DNA from: Chalciporus piperatus
Lineage: Eukaryota; Basidiomycota; Agaricomycetes; Boletales; Boletaceae
Reading direction: 5' to 3'
Assembly (NCBI GenBank): GCA_038093975.1
Contig: JBBPTG010000114.1
Span: 1 to 64,000 of the forward strand
DNA length: 64,000 nucleotides
In this document: one piece after another, positions 11,370-23,584 of the stretch
Position numbering within the stretch: the first letter of the stretch is position 1
How the letters are laid out: each line of letters starts with the position of its first letter
Program-made: the position numbers and the translations under genes
Notes under the pieces: model-generated
The model's input: only the letters and a program-made list of their open reading frames with translations
Database searches by the model: none
What the model was told of the DNA's origin: nothing

Positions 11370-13909
11370 ATGTCCAATGAAGTGTACGAATCCCTCCAAC
11401 ATGACAATCAGCCTCTTCGCACACTTGAGGGGCACAGAGGTCAGATCTGGACGATGGCGTACCTCCCTGATGGCGAACGACTGGTGACCGGTTCTGGAGA
11501 TAACACGATTCGGATATGGACGGTAGGAGATGGCAGGCAAGAAGGGAAGTCGATGGTCCACGCAGAAAGTGTCTTTCGTCTTGCTGTGACGAGCGATGGG
11601 AAAAGGATAATTAGCGCGGATGATGAGGGGGAAATTACAGTGTGGGATGTGGCAACGCAGGAACTCGTCGAAGATTGGAAACACACAGAAAGGGAATGCA
11701 AAATTGCGATTTCCGCGGATGATCGACTCCTCGCGTATGGCGACAGGACCATCATCATTCAGGAGACGAGTAGTCGACTAATCAAACACAAGATCGAGAT
11801 TGATGGTGGTGGAAGGGCACTCTGTTTCTCCCGTGATGGATCCAAACTCGCGATTGGGAGAGATGACATCTTCATCTACGACGTCGAGAGCGGGCAACGA
11901 ATTCTTACGCTCTACGGACACGAGAAGTGGGTCAGCTCTCTACAGTGGTCGCGTGATGGTGCCAAACTCTACTCTGCGTCTTGGGATAACACGATTCGCT
12001 GTTGGAACACAGAAACTGGGGAACAAATTGGACGACCACCATGGAGAGGTCATACCGACTCCATTTGGTCGCTTTCGCTTTCACAAGATGGCACAAAACT
12101 AGCAAGTGGGTCCAGCGATCAGACTGTCCGTTTCTGGGATGCATCATCTGGTCATCCTATCGGACATCCTCTCGAACACGACGATCAAGTATTGGCAGTC
12201 TGCATCTCTCCGTCGAACAACGTCGTGGCAGCTGCAGGAGGATATTACGATGCCTCGGTTTGGCGCGTTCCGTGGCAGAGCGAAGAAAAGCAGGTATGGC
12301 ATTGATCAGCTGTCCTTCGGCATCCGCTCACCCGTATCCACAGTCAAGCGAACCTACTCCTCCACCAATCCCATCCGTATCGCCTGACATTGCCACTGCC
12401 ACTGCCTACCCAACCACGTGTACGCTAGAACAGAGAAACCCATCCAATCCAGAGAACGCTCCCGAGACGGTCGCCGGTTCACGCCAGGTAACCACTCGCC
12501 TACCACCTCACAAAGTAGTGTTCACATTAGGGATCTTACCCTTCACAGCCATCCGACAGCGCACATGGCCTCTCATTCACTGTCCCACCTCACGTGTCCC
12601 CACCTCAAGCAGCATCGACCTTGCCGCATGCTTCTACGTCCAAAAATGGTTCAGGCAACCCTTCCCTCACGGCGCCACTGGATCTTACGCAATTCATCGT
12701 CAAACTTGATGACCGGTACTTGGGAGGGGGCGCCTCTGGTGATGTATATAGATGCCACTGGATTAGCCCTACAGGCGCCACCGAGGTTAGAACAACATTC
12801 GGACTCCCGACAGTCGTTTACTTACATACCTTTCTTCAGGTAGCCGTCAAATCGTTCAGATTCAGGTTCACGTTGGACGAAGGCGATGATGCCACTCATG
12901 CCGTCAAAGTAATTCATGTTATCGAGGCGCGGATGTATGCTGATTGTTGACGTGATACTTAGATGGTTCGTCGAGAACTCGGGATATGGAGGAAATTGGA
13001 ACATCCCAACATCGTACCATTCCTGGGTATTGCGACTGGGTTCGGGATGCAAGGTTCGCTGGCATTGGTCTCCGCATGGATGCTGAATGGAAGTCTTCAA
13101 AGCTTCCTAGAAAAGCATGGGGAGCAGCTCCATGTCGCTCACCAACTGCAAATTGTACGTCGTCCTTGCATCCTCTCATTCCCTCACTTACCCGCTCGCG
13201 ATAGCTGTCGGACGTTGCAAATGGGCTCGATTACCGTACGTCAACAACCAATCACTGGGGTATTTTGCTGACCATACACACTTGATAGTGCACTCCTTCC
13301 CTGTGAATCCAATTGTTCACGGGGATCTCAATGGCGTAGGTCAAAGCAATGCGCCGAAATCCAGATTTGCTGACTGTTCCGCAGCACAACGTGCTTGTGG
13401 ATGGAAACCTCATCGCTCGCTTGGTTGATTTCGGCTATTCTACGGTGGTGGGGAACATACCTGAAGCGTTGGCATACCTCCACAGTGGACCAGGTGTAAT
13501 ACGATGGAGTGCACCGGAACTGATTCTCGCCAAGGAAGATGAAGTACCCGAGAGGACCCCCAAGAGCGACGTCTACTCTTTCGGATGCCTCACTCTGCAG
13601 GTTCGGAGGAAAAAAATGTAACTAGTTCGTGCACATGCTCATCTCCTCCCACAGGTGCTGTCGGGAAAACAACCATGGTCGGAGTTTCGGCAAGGGAATG
13701 CAATCCCTGTATACATGCACATGGGCCAGAAACCCAAGCGTCCGGAATCGCGGGCGATGGATGATCGTCATTGGGAATTCGTTCAACGTTGCTGGTCCTC
13801 TGCTGAGGAGCGGCCAACAGCACGGATGTTAGCCTCTGTTCTTGAGGAGTTCTTGAGCTCCTGCCCGCAATCCCCATCTCTTTGTGATATGTTTTCGTCA
13901 TCACCGTGA
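11370..13909 (+). CDS. WD40-repeat / protein kinase fusion, copy B
   Basis: Nine exons: 11370-12293, 12344-12487, 12549-12785, 12840-12908, 12963-13154, 13205-13235, 13289-13335, 13385-13600 and 13655-13909, encoding 704 residues. Every intron sits where it does in copy A. The first exon gives a seven-bladed WD40 propeller, and the rest gives the linker and kinase. The P-loop is GGGASGDVYR, with VAVK, HGDLNGHN, DFGYS and APE all present. The activation segment is three residues shorter than in A (HSGPGV in place of QRSTTRPGA). Intron 1 has an in-frame stop, so unlike A an unspliced product would end just after the propeller. The gene is intact and probably active; the function is unknown. Confidence 0.85.
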
Positions 13910-14116
13910 TAGAGGCTCCAGCACTCATATGTTTGTATCTTTGATTGTGAGTTTGTCTTGATATTCCTGCTGCTTTTCACGAATTCCGTGAAAATGTATT
14001 CTATTCACTATATTTAAATCCGGTATCGCACCTTCTAGCATGGTGATCATGAGTGAAGTGACTAAGGCTGTCTTGACTTCAGAGAGCCATTAGGATGAAT
14101 AATGAATATACGAAGC

Positions 14117-14186
14117 CGATGAATTCGCGAGGTAACTTATCTAGCCCAGCCAAATCCCATTACTATTATGTATACGAGATCACAGA
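14117..14186 (+). repeat. Dispersed repeat, copy 1
   Basis: About 65 bases (GATTCGCGAGG...TAGCCCAGCCAA...CGAGATCACA) recur at 34098-34166 on the same strand with small gaps. In the second place the repeat runs into the 3' end of gene D. Confidence 0.5.
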
Positions 14187-14559
14187 ATGTACCAACCAAG
14201 TATCTCAAAAGTATATTACTCTCCCCTCGCGATTCTACGACACATGCCAACGGGTCCACTGGTACTCGGCAAAAAAAAACACGTGTATACAACACTCCAT
14301 CCCGTACGATGGTGGCAGCGGGGGCGAATAGGGGAGTGCTCAGCGAAGCGAGCGCCAGACACGTCCATACGTCCACATGTGATCGTGTCTGCGATACGGT
14401 ATGTATACAGTATACAGCACGAGCATCGTGATCCGGGCCATGTCAGACTATCTCAGTCTTGGATTCATTGCCAGAGCTTCCTGCAGGCTGCCGCTGCCAC
14501 GAGAGTGGCCGGGCACAAGATCGTAGAAAGGACTCAGGACGGCGGTGATACGGTGACAG

Positions 14560-16145
14560 TTAGCCCCCTGCGTCATCGACGTCCATGCTGAAGTCATCGG
14601 ATGTGGTAGATGACGTCTTCCTTTGCCCTCCAGGGGTATATGTATGAGAGGTCGGCACATATAGCTTTACATGCGCTTCAACGACTGAATGCGCGGCCTG
14701 CGCGCTTATATGCGACGTTTTCAATCGACTTCGCTACATGATGGAAGAAAGCCAGACAGGATTCACATTGATTGCACGCGATCGTACAAGTAGGAATGAA
14801 CTCACAAGAGCAAAGACAGCCCCGCGGTACACGAAACCGAAAAGTTCTTTGAACTCTGGGTTGGTCCTGGGTATCCCAGCGCTGGAAAGATGGTGGACTG
14901 CCGACTTCTTGAGGACCTGTACGCATATACGGTAGGTTAGACGATGACTGGTATGTCGTCAGCGAGCAAACAACTCACAAGCTTGTTCGCGGCCTCGAGA
15001 GAGTCGCCTTCCTCTTGCTGGGTGACCGTCGCCTTTGCTTTTCCCTTTCCCCCATTTGCAGAAACTTGAGGAGGTTCGACAGCCCCAAATACGTCTGTAC
15101 CCGTACCCCCTTGTTTCCGACGTACCTTGTCAGGGAGCTCTGGGACTTTGAACACGTCGTTTCCAGAGGTTTTCCGGTCCTTGTGTTGGCCTGGAGGCTG
15201 CACTTTCTCAGACTTCGCATTCTGTGGTTTGGAAACCCCGTTCGGTTGTGGTACAATCCGTTTATTCGCGCCGAGTTCTCCCAATGTAGATTTGGCAATA
15301 GATTTGGCAAAGAGGTGTGTCGGGGGCTTTCGAGGAGTGGGGTCATCCGGGCGAGGGGCCCGTGGTGCGGGAGTGATGCGCGCGACCCGGATGGCGAGCG
15401 GGGGATGCCCATGGGACGTAAAAGATGTGGCTGGAGACAGCTGAGGTTGATGTAAGAGGGCACCGGTTTCTCCGTAAATGATGATTTCGGTTGTTTCGGG
15501 CCCGTCTTTAGAACGAGAACTATCATCGTAGGGTTCGTTTTCCAGGAACAAAGAAACGCACCAGTGTCCCCGAGAGATACTCTAACTCCTACTTCAGTCC
15601 TCTTAGGCCCAGACACGTCATCAGAGACGGTGAGTGGAGACAGACAGAGGATGTTTTCGAGATATATCCTGGTCAGCGTAGCAAACGGGTGAATATCCCT
15701 AGAACGCGGAGCTCAGTTGACCCTCTTCACGGCGACGTTGAAAGACCGAGACAGACACGTAAACATGGCCCGTATCATCGATCCACACGTCTTGCAAACG
15801 GACGGTCCCTTTGAACCGAAGCGATTGACGACCGCGCATACTCTCGAGTGCGAGGGCCAGGGGATTGTGCATCAAATCGCGCGCAAAGACATCAGCACGT
15901 GGGACGGAGTAAGCAGGGGAGTCATAAAGAGAGGATGCGCCGTGGGAAGGGGGACGAGCGGAGAATGTGAGACCTTCGAGGTGAAGGTAGGAGTCAGGTA
16001 GAGACAATGCACCACGATAGAGAAGGCGAAATGACGAGTCGGAGAGCTTTCCTGATGTCCCGGGGTGTTTTTGAGGTGTCGAGTCAGTAATCGTTATAGC
16101 AGGTGTTGGCAGCGTCGAGTCGTCCATCGGTGGGACATCGCACAT
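14560..16145 (-). CDS. Putative Sld7-like protein (replication initiation); model uncertain
   Basis: The likely start is at 16145 and the stop at 14562-14560. The N-terminal half (LSLPDSYLHLEGLTFSARPP, then a RFKGTVRLQDVWID strand) is followed by a Pro-rich, charged middle (15450-15000). C-terminal exons at 14916-14806 and 14733-14560 carry a helical segment with GIPRTNPEFKELFGF-YRG and FALRS, then an acidic DDFSMDVDDAGG tail. The C-terminal pattern recalls the Sld7 C-terminal domain, and the N-terminal half would suit its beta-rich domain, but I assign this from memory only. Problems: the join near 15716-15773 needs a weak gtctgt donor, and near 15555 the frame changes with no splice site visible. 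There may be a base error or real decay. Two relics of its 3' end lie upstream. Confidence 0.45.
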
Positions 16146-16350
16146 CTCATTCTTGTTCTTGCATGTTCACTCGCATGAGTGGTACACCGTACACGCGACC
16201 GTGTTGTTTATGTAATATCCCTTTGTTGGTCCCCGGCCCGTGGCAAAACTTCAAGTTGCACCAACCCAGAGACTGGCTCTACTGAGTCTCCAGCCTGCCT
16301 ACCGAGGCATTGCCATTTGTCTTTCTCTCATTTGTGAATGAACCATTAGA

Positions 16351-18537
16351 ATGCCATCGCACGTATCACGACCCGGTCCATCATCTGAAAGAGAACCGGA
16401 CATTGTTGCCTCGACAGCAACATCCGTGACGCTGAGAACAACCGCCAGGCGCTCACGACTCATCCGCAGATTTGGAGCTGGAATCCGTCAAGACATCCGA
16501 GCACGTCTGCCTTGGTACCTTAGCGATTGGGCCGATGCTTGGAATTATAGAGTCATCCCTGCCACTACACTAATATTCTTTGCAAAGTACGCCTTTCAGC
16601 TTTGTGTCCAATTCACCAAAAATGCTGACACTTCACATAGTGTCCTCCCAGGAATCGCATTCTCTCTAGATCTCATAGAAACTACTCAACAATATGGCGT
16701 TGCGGAGGTCCTTATATCCTCCTTTATGGCAGCATTCATATTTTCCATATTCGGGGCACAACCCCTGACCATTGCAGGCGTAACTGGTGGGCAAAGCTTT
16801 CAGCGCTTCGCCGCAACTTCTTCGCAAACTCATAAATATTCAGGTCCGATCACGGTGTTCAACAAGACAATTTACGATATTATAGAGAAGCAGCCCAACC
16901 CGCCCAATTATCTCCATTTTGTGGGTTGGGTATACCTCTGGGCTGCTATCATCCACTGGATCACGGCCGCACTCAACTGTGAGTATGGTCGTATGGTCTA
17001 CTCCGATCAGAGTCCCACATCAGCAATGCAGGGTGTAACTTCTTGAAATATGTCACCCTCTTCCCCTGCGACACCTTCGGATTCTATGTCTCGTGGGTAT
17101 ACCTACAGTACGGCGTGCAAGTCATCACCCGCCAATTTACTTCAGGATCCGGTGTTGACGGTGCATTCGTTGGCGTAATACTCGCCCTCATTATGCTCGT
17201 GACATCCTTCCTATTTCAAATGCTCTCAAAGACCCCCTACTTTCACCGCATCGTCCGTCGGTTTTTCGCCGACTATGGTATGCCGATATCCCTCATCGCC
17301 ACTTCCGGCGTTGCATACTGGGGACACTTCGACCTTGCACACCCGACGACTCTTCCGGTTGGCGGTGCGTTCCAGGCTGCGAACGGGAGAGCATGGCTCG
17401 TCAGGTTCTGGGAACTAGATGGTAAATGGGTGGGCATCGCTCTCCCGTTCGGCATCGTATTATGGATCTTGTTCTTTTTCGACCACAACGTCTCTGTACG
17501 TTTTTATCTCCCGCCGCTCGTTCCTCTCAGTGGCCCTTATTTCACCTCGAAATGCTAGTCATTGATAGCGCAAGGCTCACAATTTCCCCTTCGCAAGCCT
17601 CCGGGATTTCATTACGACTTTTTCCTCCTTGGTATCACAACCTTCATAGCCGGCCTGATCGGCGTTCCCGCACCCAACGGACTGATACCCCAAGCGCCGA
17701 TTCATACCACCTCTCTTCTCATCATGGGCAACCCCCCAAAGAAGGGGGACCAAGAAGACCCCTCACCGACTCAGATACCCAGTAGATCCAATTCAAGTCC
17801 CGTCCCCACCAACAATCTAGAACATGAAAAGCCCACCAAAGCCGAAAGAGATTCACGACAAGTCCCCATCGCCGTCGTCGAACAACGAGTGTCAAATCTC
17901 GCACAAGGCGCACTCTGCCTCGTCCTTCTGACCGGACCGTTTTTGCACATTCTACACCTCATCCCGCGGGGCGTGTTAGCAGGGCTTTTGTAGGGTCTTT
18001 TCTTTTGCTTTTCGTTCGATCGTACTCAGAGTGACTGAGCAAGCTGGTATATGGGTGCAGACGCCCTGCAAGGGAACGGTATCACCCGTAAACTGCTCTA
18101 TCTCATCCAAGACAAGACGCTCACCCCGTCGGACGAGCCACTCTATAAAGTCCGGAAATCGCGCTTGGTCCTCTTTGTCGCCGTCCAGCTCATCGGATTC
18201 GGTGCCACCTTTGCCATCACACAAACAGTTGGTACGTGGGCCATCTTTCAAACTCTTGCTCTCCCTTGTTGCCGTTCCGCTGACTGTTTTTTTTCTCCCC
18301 TCGGAATATAATAAACAGCTGCGATAGGATTTCCGGTCATCATTCTTTTACTCGTCCCACTTCGGACGTTGGTGATTCCTCGACTTCCATTCACACCCGA
18401 GGAGCTCTCCATCCTCGATGGTCCGACTGCATCTCCCTTTGTGAGTCGTAGTCCCTTTTTTTTCAGTCGCGAGCGTTCGTGTGAACATATGATTGGTCTT
18501 TTTGTAGACGATGGAATCCGTTGGGGGTTCGTTCTGA
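16351..18537 (+). CDS. BOR1: Bor1-type borate/bicarbonate transporter
   Basis: The spliced product (about 600 residues) is a polytopic SLC4/Bor1-family anion exchanger. After a polar N-terminus it has WNYRVIPAT-IFFAKYAFQL, FGAQPLTIAGVTG (a hallmark of the first repeat), ALNWCNFLKYVTLFPCDTFGFYVS (split by an intron at about 16991-17036), IALPFGIVLWILFFFDHNVSS, KPPGFHYDFFLLG, and GLIGVPAPNGLIPQAPIHTTSL. The loop near 17750-17880 is hydrophilic and Ser/Pro-rich. The stop is at 18535-18537. The family exports borate or exchanges bicarbonate at the plasma or vacuolar membrane; the substrate here is inferred from the family. Introns are short and regular and no disruption is seen. It is tail-to-tail with the Ser/Pro-rich gene. 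Confidence 0.85.
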
Positions 18538-18799
18538 AAGTCTGAAAGGAGCAATGCAAAGAGCGAGAGGTCGATTACTTGTGCCAAACGATGTTATTTC
18601 TCTCTCCAAACTACTCGTTTTTAACGTCGTTTCGAGATCTTTGGCGCGACTCACAGTACTAGTACAGGTTTTATTCTCCGGACTCTTGTCACCCACCGCC
18701 AACTCGAACAGTTTCGAAATTAGTGATGGGCAATTGATTACACAAAGAAAGTCAAGAGAGTCGATGTACCAAGCATGCATATGGGAGTTCTTCGAGAGG

Positions 18800-19267
18800 T
18801 GACAAGTAACTACGGAGGAAAAAAGAAGACGAATTAGACATATGTGCTACATTGCTACATGGAGGGAAAGAAAAAAAACACAAGTGAAAAACTTTTTCAA
18901 GGAACGAGGCAGTTCAAAAAAAAATTGATATCGATGCGAGAGTCACTATAGCTAGGGAAAAAGGAGAGACAGCATTGCAAGGAACTAGAACTAGAACTAG
19001 AACCAGAACTAGAACCAGAAAAAAAAGTTGTGAAAAAACGGAGGACATGGACATGGACGAAGCCGTAGGTCGATTCTACTATTAGTACGTGCTCGCTAGT
19101 ACCCCTACCCCCCCCCCCCCCCACGACGGCCAAAAAAGCCAAATGGACAAGAAAGTAAAAAAAAAAAAAAATTAAGAGCCCTACGAAACAGGTCCCATCA
19201 GTTGACGTCCTGTTGAACAAATCGCAGGCAAGTCAAACATACCTGCGTCGATGACAGACATATACTT
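18800..19267. repeat. Intergenic spacer with simple repeats
   Basis: This is the convergent 3' spacer between the transporter and the Ser/Pro-rich gene. It holds a tandem array of a GAACTA/GAACCA hexamer (about 18981-19020), a C-homopolymer of about 15 bases (from 19108) and an A-run near 19157. No gene is visible. Confidence 0.7.
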
Positions 19268-22200
19268 TCACCAGCTCACATGCCTCATCCCCGAAGCACC
19301 CGTGATTGGTGGAACATGCGTCTGCACAGGATGAGGGTGCACATGCAAAGGCGGAGGACGATACACCGCCAACCATGCCCCCTGTGCTGGTTGATATTGC
19401 GCAAAAGGCATGTACACTGGATGTGCGTAAGGAGGAGCGACCGCAATCATTGGAGGAGGTCCGAGGGGTGGAGGAGCATGTACGGTCGGATACGACGGTG
19501 ATGGAAGCGATGCGCGAGGAGGGTGGATCGGAGAAGTCGCACTCGCTCCGGCAGGGCGTCGAGAGTTGGTACTGGTACTGCTTGCGCTCGGAGAGATCGC
19601 TGTGGTCCCGTTTAGCCTTGATTTATCAATACTGCGCGATGGAGAGGTCGCAGGCTCGAGCCTGGTAGTCCCCTTGGGTTGACTCTGATAAGTAGCCACT
19701 GGCTTCGAAGACCCCGGAACACTCAGGATCGGGAAGGGTGTAGGGGCAGCATTCGTCGCCGTAGGCCTCTGAGCAGTCACCGACGAGGGAGGCTCAGTAG
19801 GCGATACCGATACCGTAGCTGATGTCGTCCCGCCATTCACTTTCGAACCAGATGGTTGTCCTTGAACCTTTGTCTGACTATTCCTCGAGTCCACGCCTGA
19901 CTTGGACGATGGAGATAGCGAAGGTTGTGGTTGCTCTCTTACAGCAGCATGGTCAACGGCACTCGTCTCCGTCGTAGACGGCGCTTTACCGAGCATGGCG
20001 TCCGGTTCTCCGTTCGAGCCAGCCGACCAGCCCAAACCATCAGAGCCTACACCACCCTTCCCAGCATCGATAGACGACGACCTCAGTCTATCGACAATCT
20101 CCCTCGTCCTCGACGTCCTCTTCTTCTTTGCGGCAGCATTCGCGAGGAAAGCCGGCAAGAGTGTCGTAGGATTCGGATTCGGAGGTAACATGGCTGGATT
20201 CGTCGGAGGCGAGACTGATGAGGGATGCGTAACTCCAAATGAGGAGGGTGACGTGGATGTCGGGGAAGAAAGTGACGTGTGCGTAGAGCTTGAGGAACGA
20301 GTCGACCCAGCGCTCACGACGTATCTCGGACCGGGAGATAACGATCGAGACTTGGAAGGGGAAGGGGTGGAAAGAAGCGGAGGTCCAGACATTTCCGCCG
20401 ACTCCATCCCTACAACCAGCGCTTGCACAGTCTTCTCACCAATCCACCCAGCCAAAGATCTCGGGGAAACTTTGCCATCCGACGGCAGCGAGGACAAGGA
20501 CGAGGAGGGCGAGATGGGAGTCACGGGTTCCCAGAACCCTTGAGAATCCTTGCGGAGCCCAGGGCTGGGACTTGTGGGTGGTGGCGAGCATAGACTCAGC
20601 GTTACTGCAGGGCTATCGCCCGAGTGCAAAGAAGAGCGTGATTCTGGACTTCCGGTGTTGAGTTTCATCTTCGACCCAACTTCATTCGTGGGGTATATAC
20701 TGAAACCCTGCCGGGTTGACAACTCCACCGCAGGTGATGACGACGACGAATGAACGGGTGTCATAGATCTTGCGGGTGTCGACCGCGTCGACACACCCTC
20801 ACTCGAAGAAGCCGAAGGAGGAGACAGAGACCCTTGACGGAACGAGCCATTCAACGAGGGGAACACCACAGCACCATTAGAGGATTGATAACAATCCACG
20901 CTAGAGACTGGCGAACCCATCGAAGTCAACGGCGAGGTAGACGCAGAGGAGTATGGCATTTGGAATCGACTTGGGAGCTTGATAGGGGTCGTAGGATCAG
21001 AGAAACCTGGAGCTCTGTAAGACGCAGCTGCATGCTTTCCATCGATCTCGATGCCGTGCACATCGACGTCATCGTCCCCATGGACTTGTGGTGTTCCACC
21101 GTAATGCAGAGCAGTAGGTGCACCAGTGGGCGTGGGCGGGGGAGGATCAGAGTCCGTGGTTGTTGCTGTGGATTCATAGCCATGATCGGTCTCGGTCTCC
21201 TTATCTCCTTCCGCAACGTGGGCATAGTCGCCCCGGTTCAAACTTGCCTTGTCATGGTGACCAGATAACTGACCTGGGTGTATGGAAGCAGACGGGGCAA
21301 AAGTATGAGAGCTCAACGGAGCACCTGATAGCCCACCAGACAATCAGCGTTATACGGAAGACGGATCGAGAGTGATGAGTGGAATTGGATATAAAGACTC
21401 GATAACGAAACAGAGCGCACAGAACAAAGATTGAACCCAATAAAGCATCACAACGCATCGAAGAACAATCCAGTAGAACAACAAAAAATCACAAAACCAA
21501 TGTCAACTCACCATTCGACGGCGCACCATACCAAAACCCATGTCCTTGTACAGGCCCAACCCGAGCGCCAGGGTACCACGATGAGAAGTGTGGAGGCGGA
21601 GGTGCGAAACGAAGTGAGGCATAATTGACAGCCGGCGGAGGCTCCCGATGTGGCGGAGGACCATACCATGTCGATGGAGGATCCTTCCTGGATTTGGATT
21701 TGGAGCCCAGGCCAGGTCCTGGAGCAGCAGCAGTTGAACCAGATTTCCCTCGCTCGACAAATGTCGGAGGTAGTCTCGATGGATTGTCCTGGCTGGATCC
21801 GATATCAGGGTCCCACCATACCTGATCGCGTGATAGAAAGGCCGTGGGTTGGGCGTTACCAGCGTGCTTATGCTCCGGACCGGAAGGAGAGTTGCTGCCC
21901 AGATCGAACTGAGGTAAAACCAGCCCAGAAGGCCCAACAAGCTCCTCTGCCATCCGGGTCCACCGCGCCCTTCCTTCCTCTACATCCATCTCGTCGATCT
22001 CCATTTGCAACTGCCACAACTTCCCCATCCCATTCCCAGCGCTCTCGTCGATCTCATGATCCGGTTGACCTTCCTCCGACCCTTGACTCCAATAGGACTC
22101 CTCACCATCATTACCTCCCTCATCATTCCCATCCCCACCCCGAATGACGTCAAGCCCAAGGCCATGCCACCCAAAAAAGCCCGCACCCGCCTCATAGGGC

Positions 22201-22901
22201 GCAAGGATAGATTCAGCGACGTGGAGTGACATACACGTATTCATGTCGTTTGGCCTCCTATAGTCATGTTCCTGAGAGCGTGTGGAGATGGAAACGCTTC
22301 CTCCGAGGACGGTGTCCCAACGAAAGAAATCCACTGCTTTGCTTGGAGGAAGTACCGTCCGAAATAGACCCTTGCGGCGAGATACAGGAGAACGGAGCAA
22401 TGAAGTGTGGTAGTAGGGCGGCTTGGGCCAGATTGGCTTCCGCCGCTTCAAGGAACGCAGGACGTGAGACGAGGATGGAGATCTAAAATACAGATGCGTG
22501 TGACGAAGTGGAGGGGGTGGAAGCGGGACAGCATGTTTACTAGACGAGCCAGAAGGACATGTAAAAGACGTAGCAAACGTCGAGAGGGTAGATGTCGAGG
22601 AAGAGGATGGTGTAACAGATAATGGCGGATGAGCGATGGGCGTTGGTGAAAGGGAACAGCACGATGCAGGCATGCTGGGCCGCTCTCTGGTGCTCAAATA
22701 AGCTATCCTCAAGAATCTTGACTGCGACGCACCGCGACAAATGAGGGCGTCGTGGTACGAGGAAAGAGAGGTTGGATAATCCCAATTAACGGTCGGATGC
22801 GTGGTCTCCCACCAGCACGCTCCCTCGACAGCAACATGTTCGCTTGTGGATGCTTCTGGTGAATCCTCACTGCTCGTGCTGGCCAGACTAGCGACCTGCA
22901 T
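19268..22901 (-). CDS. Large Ser/Pro-rich protein of unknown function
   Basis: Two long frames join across one intron: exon 1 22901-21512 and exon 2 about 21324-19268. The donor GTGAGT and acceptor CAG restore the frame inside an S-N-G-A-P sequence, giving about 1148 residues. The first third has more regular sequence (HPTVNWDYPTSLSSYHDAL at residues 36-54; HDYRRPNDMNTCMSLHVAESILAPYEAGAGFFGWHGLGLDV-like segment near 220-260). This may be the only folded part. The rest is low-complexity Ser, Pro, Thr and Gly, with a short basic stretch (KKKRTSRTRE) and a His/Pro/Tyr-rich C-terminus. There is no signal peptide or membrane span. I do not recognise the family. The base composition of the disordered part makes antisense frames look open; these are shadows. 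Confidence 0.7.
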
Positions 22902-23429
22902 TTACGCTGTCTGTCCTTTCACGAACAAACGTCCGAGAGCTGAGAAGTGCAGGAGGAAGACAAAGAGGAGGTGGGTGGCGTGGTGGATGGAGGTGCGAGT
23001 GACGATGAACTGGTGAGCGTTGAGCGGAAAAGACGCAGAAAATGAGAATGAAATGACCTTGGAGTGAGCGGTGTCGACGATGACGGCAGACGAGCAATAA
23101 TTGGGTATTGGGGGACACAGAATGGGGTTGGCCTAACAAAACTTCATCCGCTCTATGATACCAACACTGACAGTTGGCGGTGGACGTTGTTGGCGACGTT
23201 GTCGAGTCTGTCGTGGACGTCTTGAGTTGTGTTGGTGGTGGTGCTGTTTTGGATTCACACTAGCTTCGATCGGATTATCGTGAATCGACCCGCGGTACAC
23301 GTGCACTCGCCCAAACCCCATGAACAATCCAACAGTTCGAATGGACGTATCGTATTTCACAGCAAAAGATGCGAAGCATTAAATATGTGTACTGTCCAAA
23401 ATGTCAATGTATCTGCGCTAGAGAAAGGG
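22902..23429. other. Intergenic region, upstream of the Ser/Pro-rich gene
   Basis: Probably promoter and 5' UTR of the minus-strand gene. Triplet-rich sequence (GTTGGCGACGTTGTCG, 23190) is present. No gene is supported. Confidence 0.4.
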
Positions 23430-23584
23430 GGTCATGAGGAAATCGTAATAAATAAATATCATAAAAATATGAAGTCAGTGTCAACATCAATCATGCTCAC
23501 GATCCCACCCGACTTCTGGGATCGAGCTAACCCTCCATTCGCGAAGTCGCGCACGCCGGAGCAGGTAGCTCATTAGTCGCATGA

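Noticed and set aside
18981..19020. Short regularly spaced repeat that might suggest a CRISPR-like array
   Set aside because: It is a simple hexamer tandem repeat without spacers, in a eukaryotic genome.
19280..20661. Plus-strand open frames opposite the Ser/Pro-rich gene
   Set aside because: They are shadows caused by the Ser/Pro/Thr codon bias of the minus-strand gene; they have no splice logic or domains.
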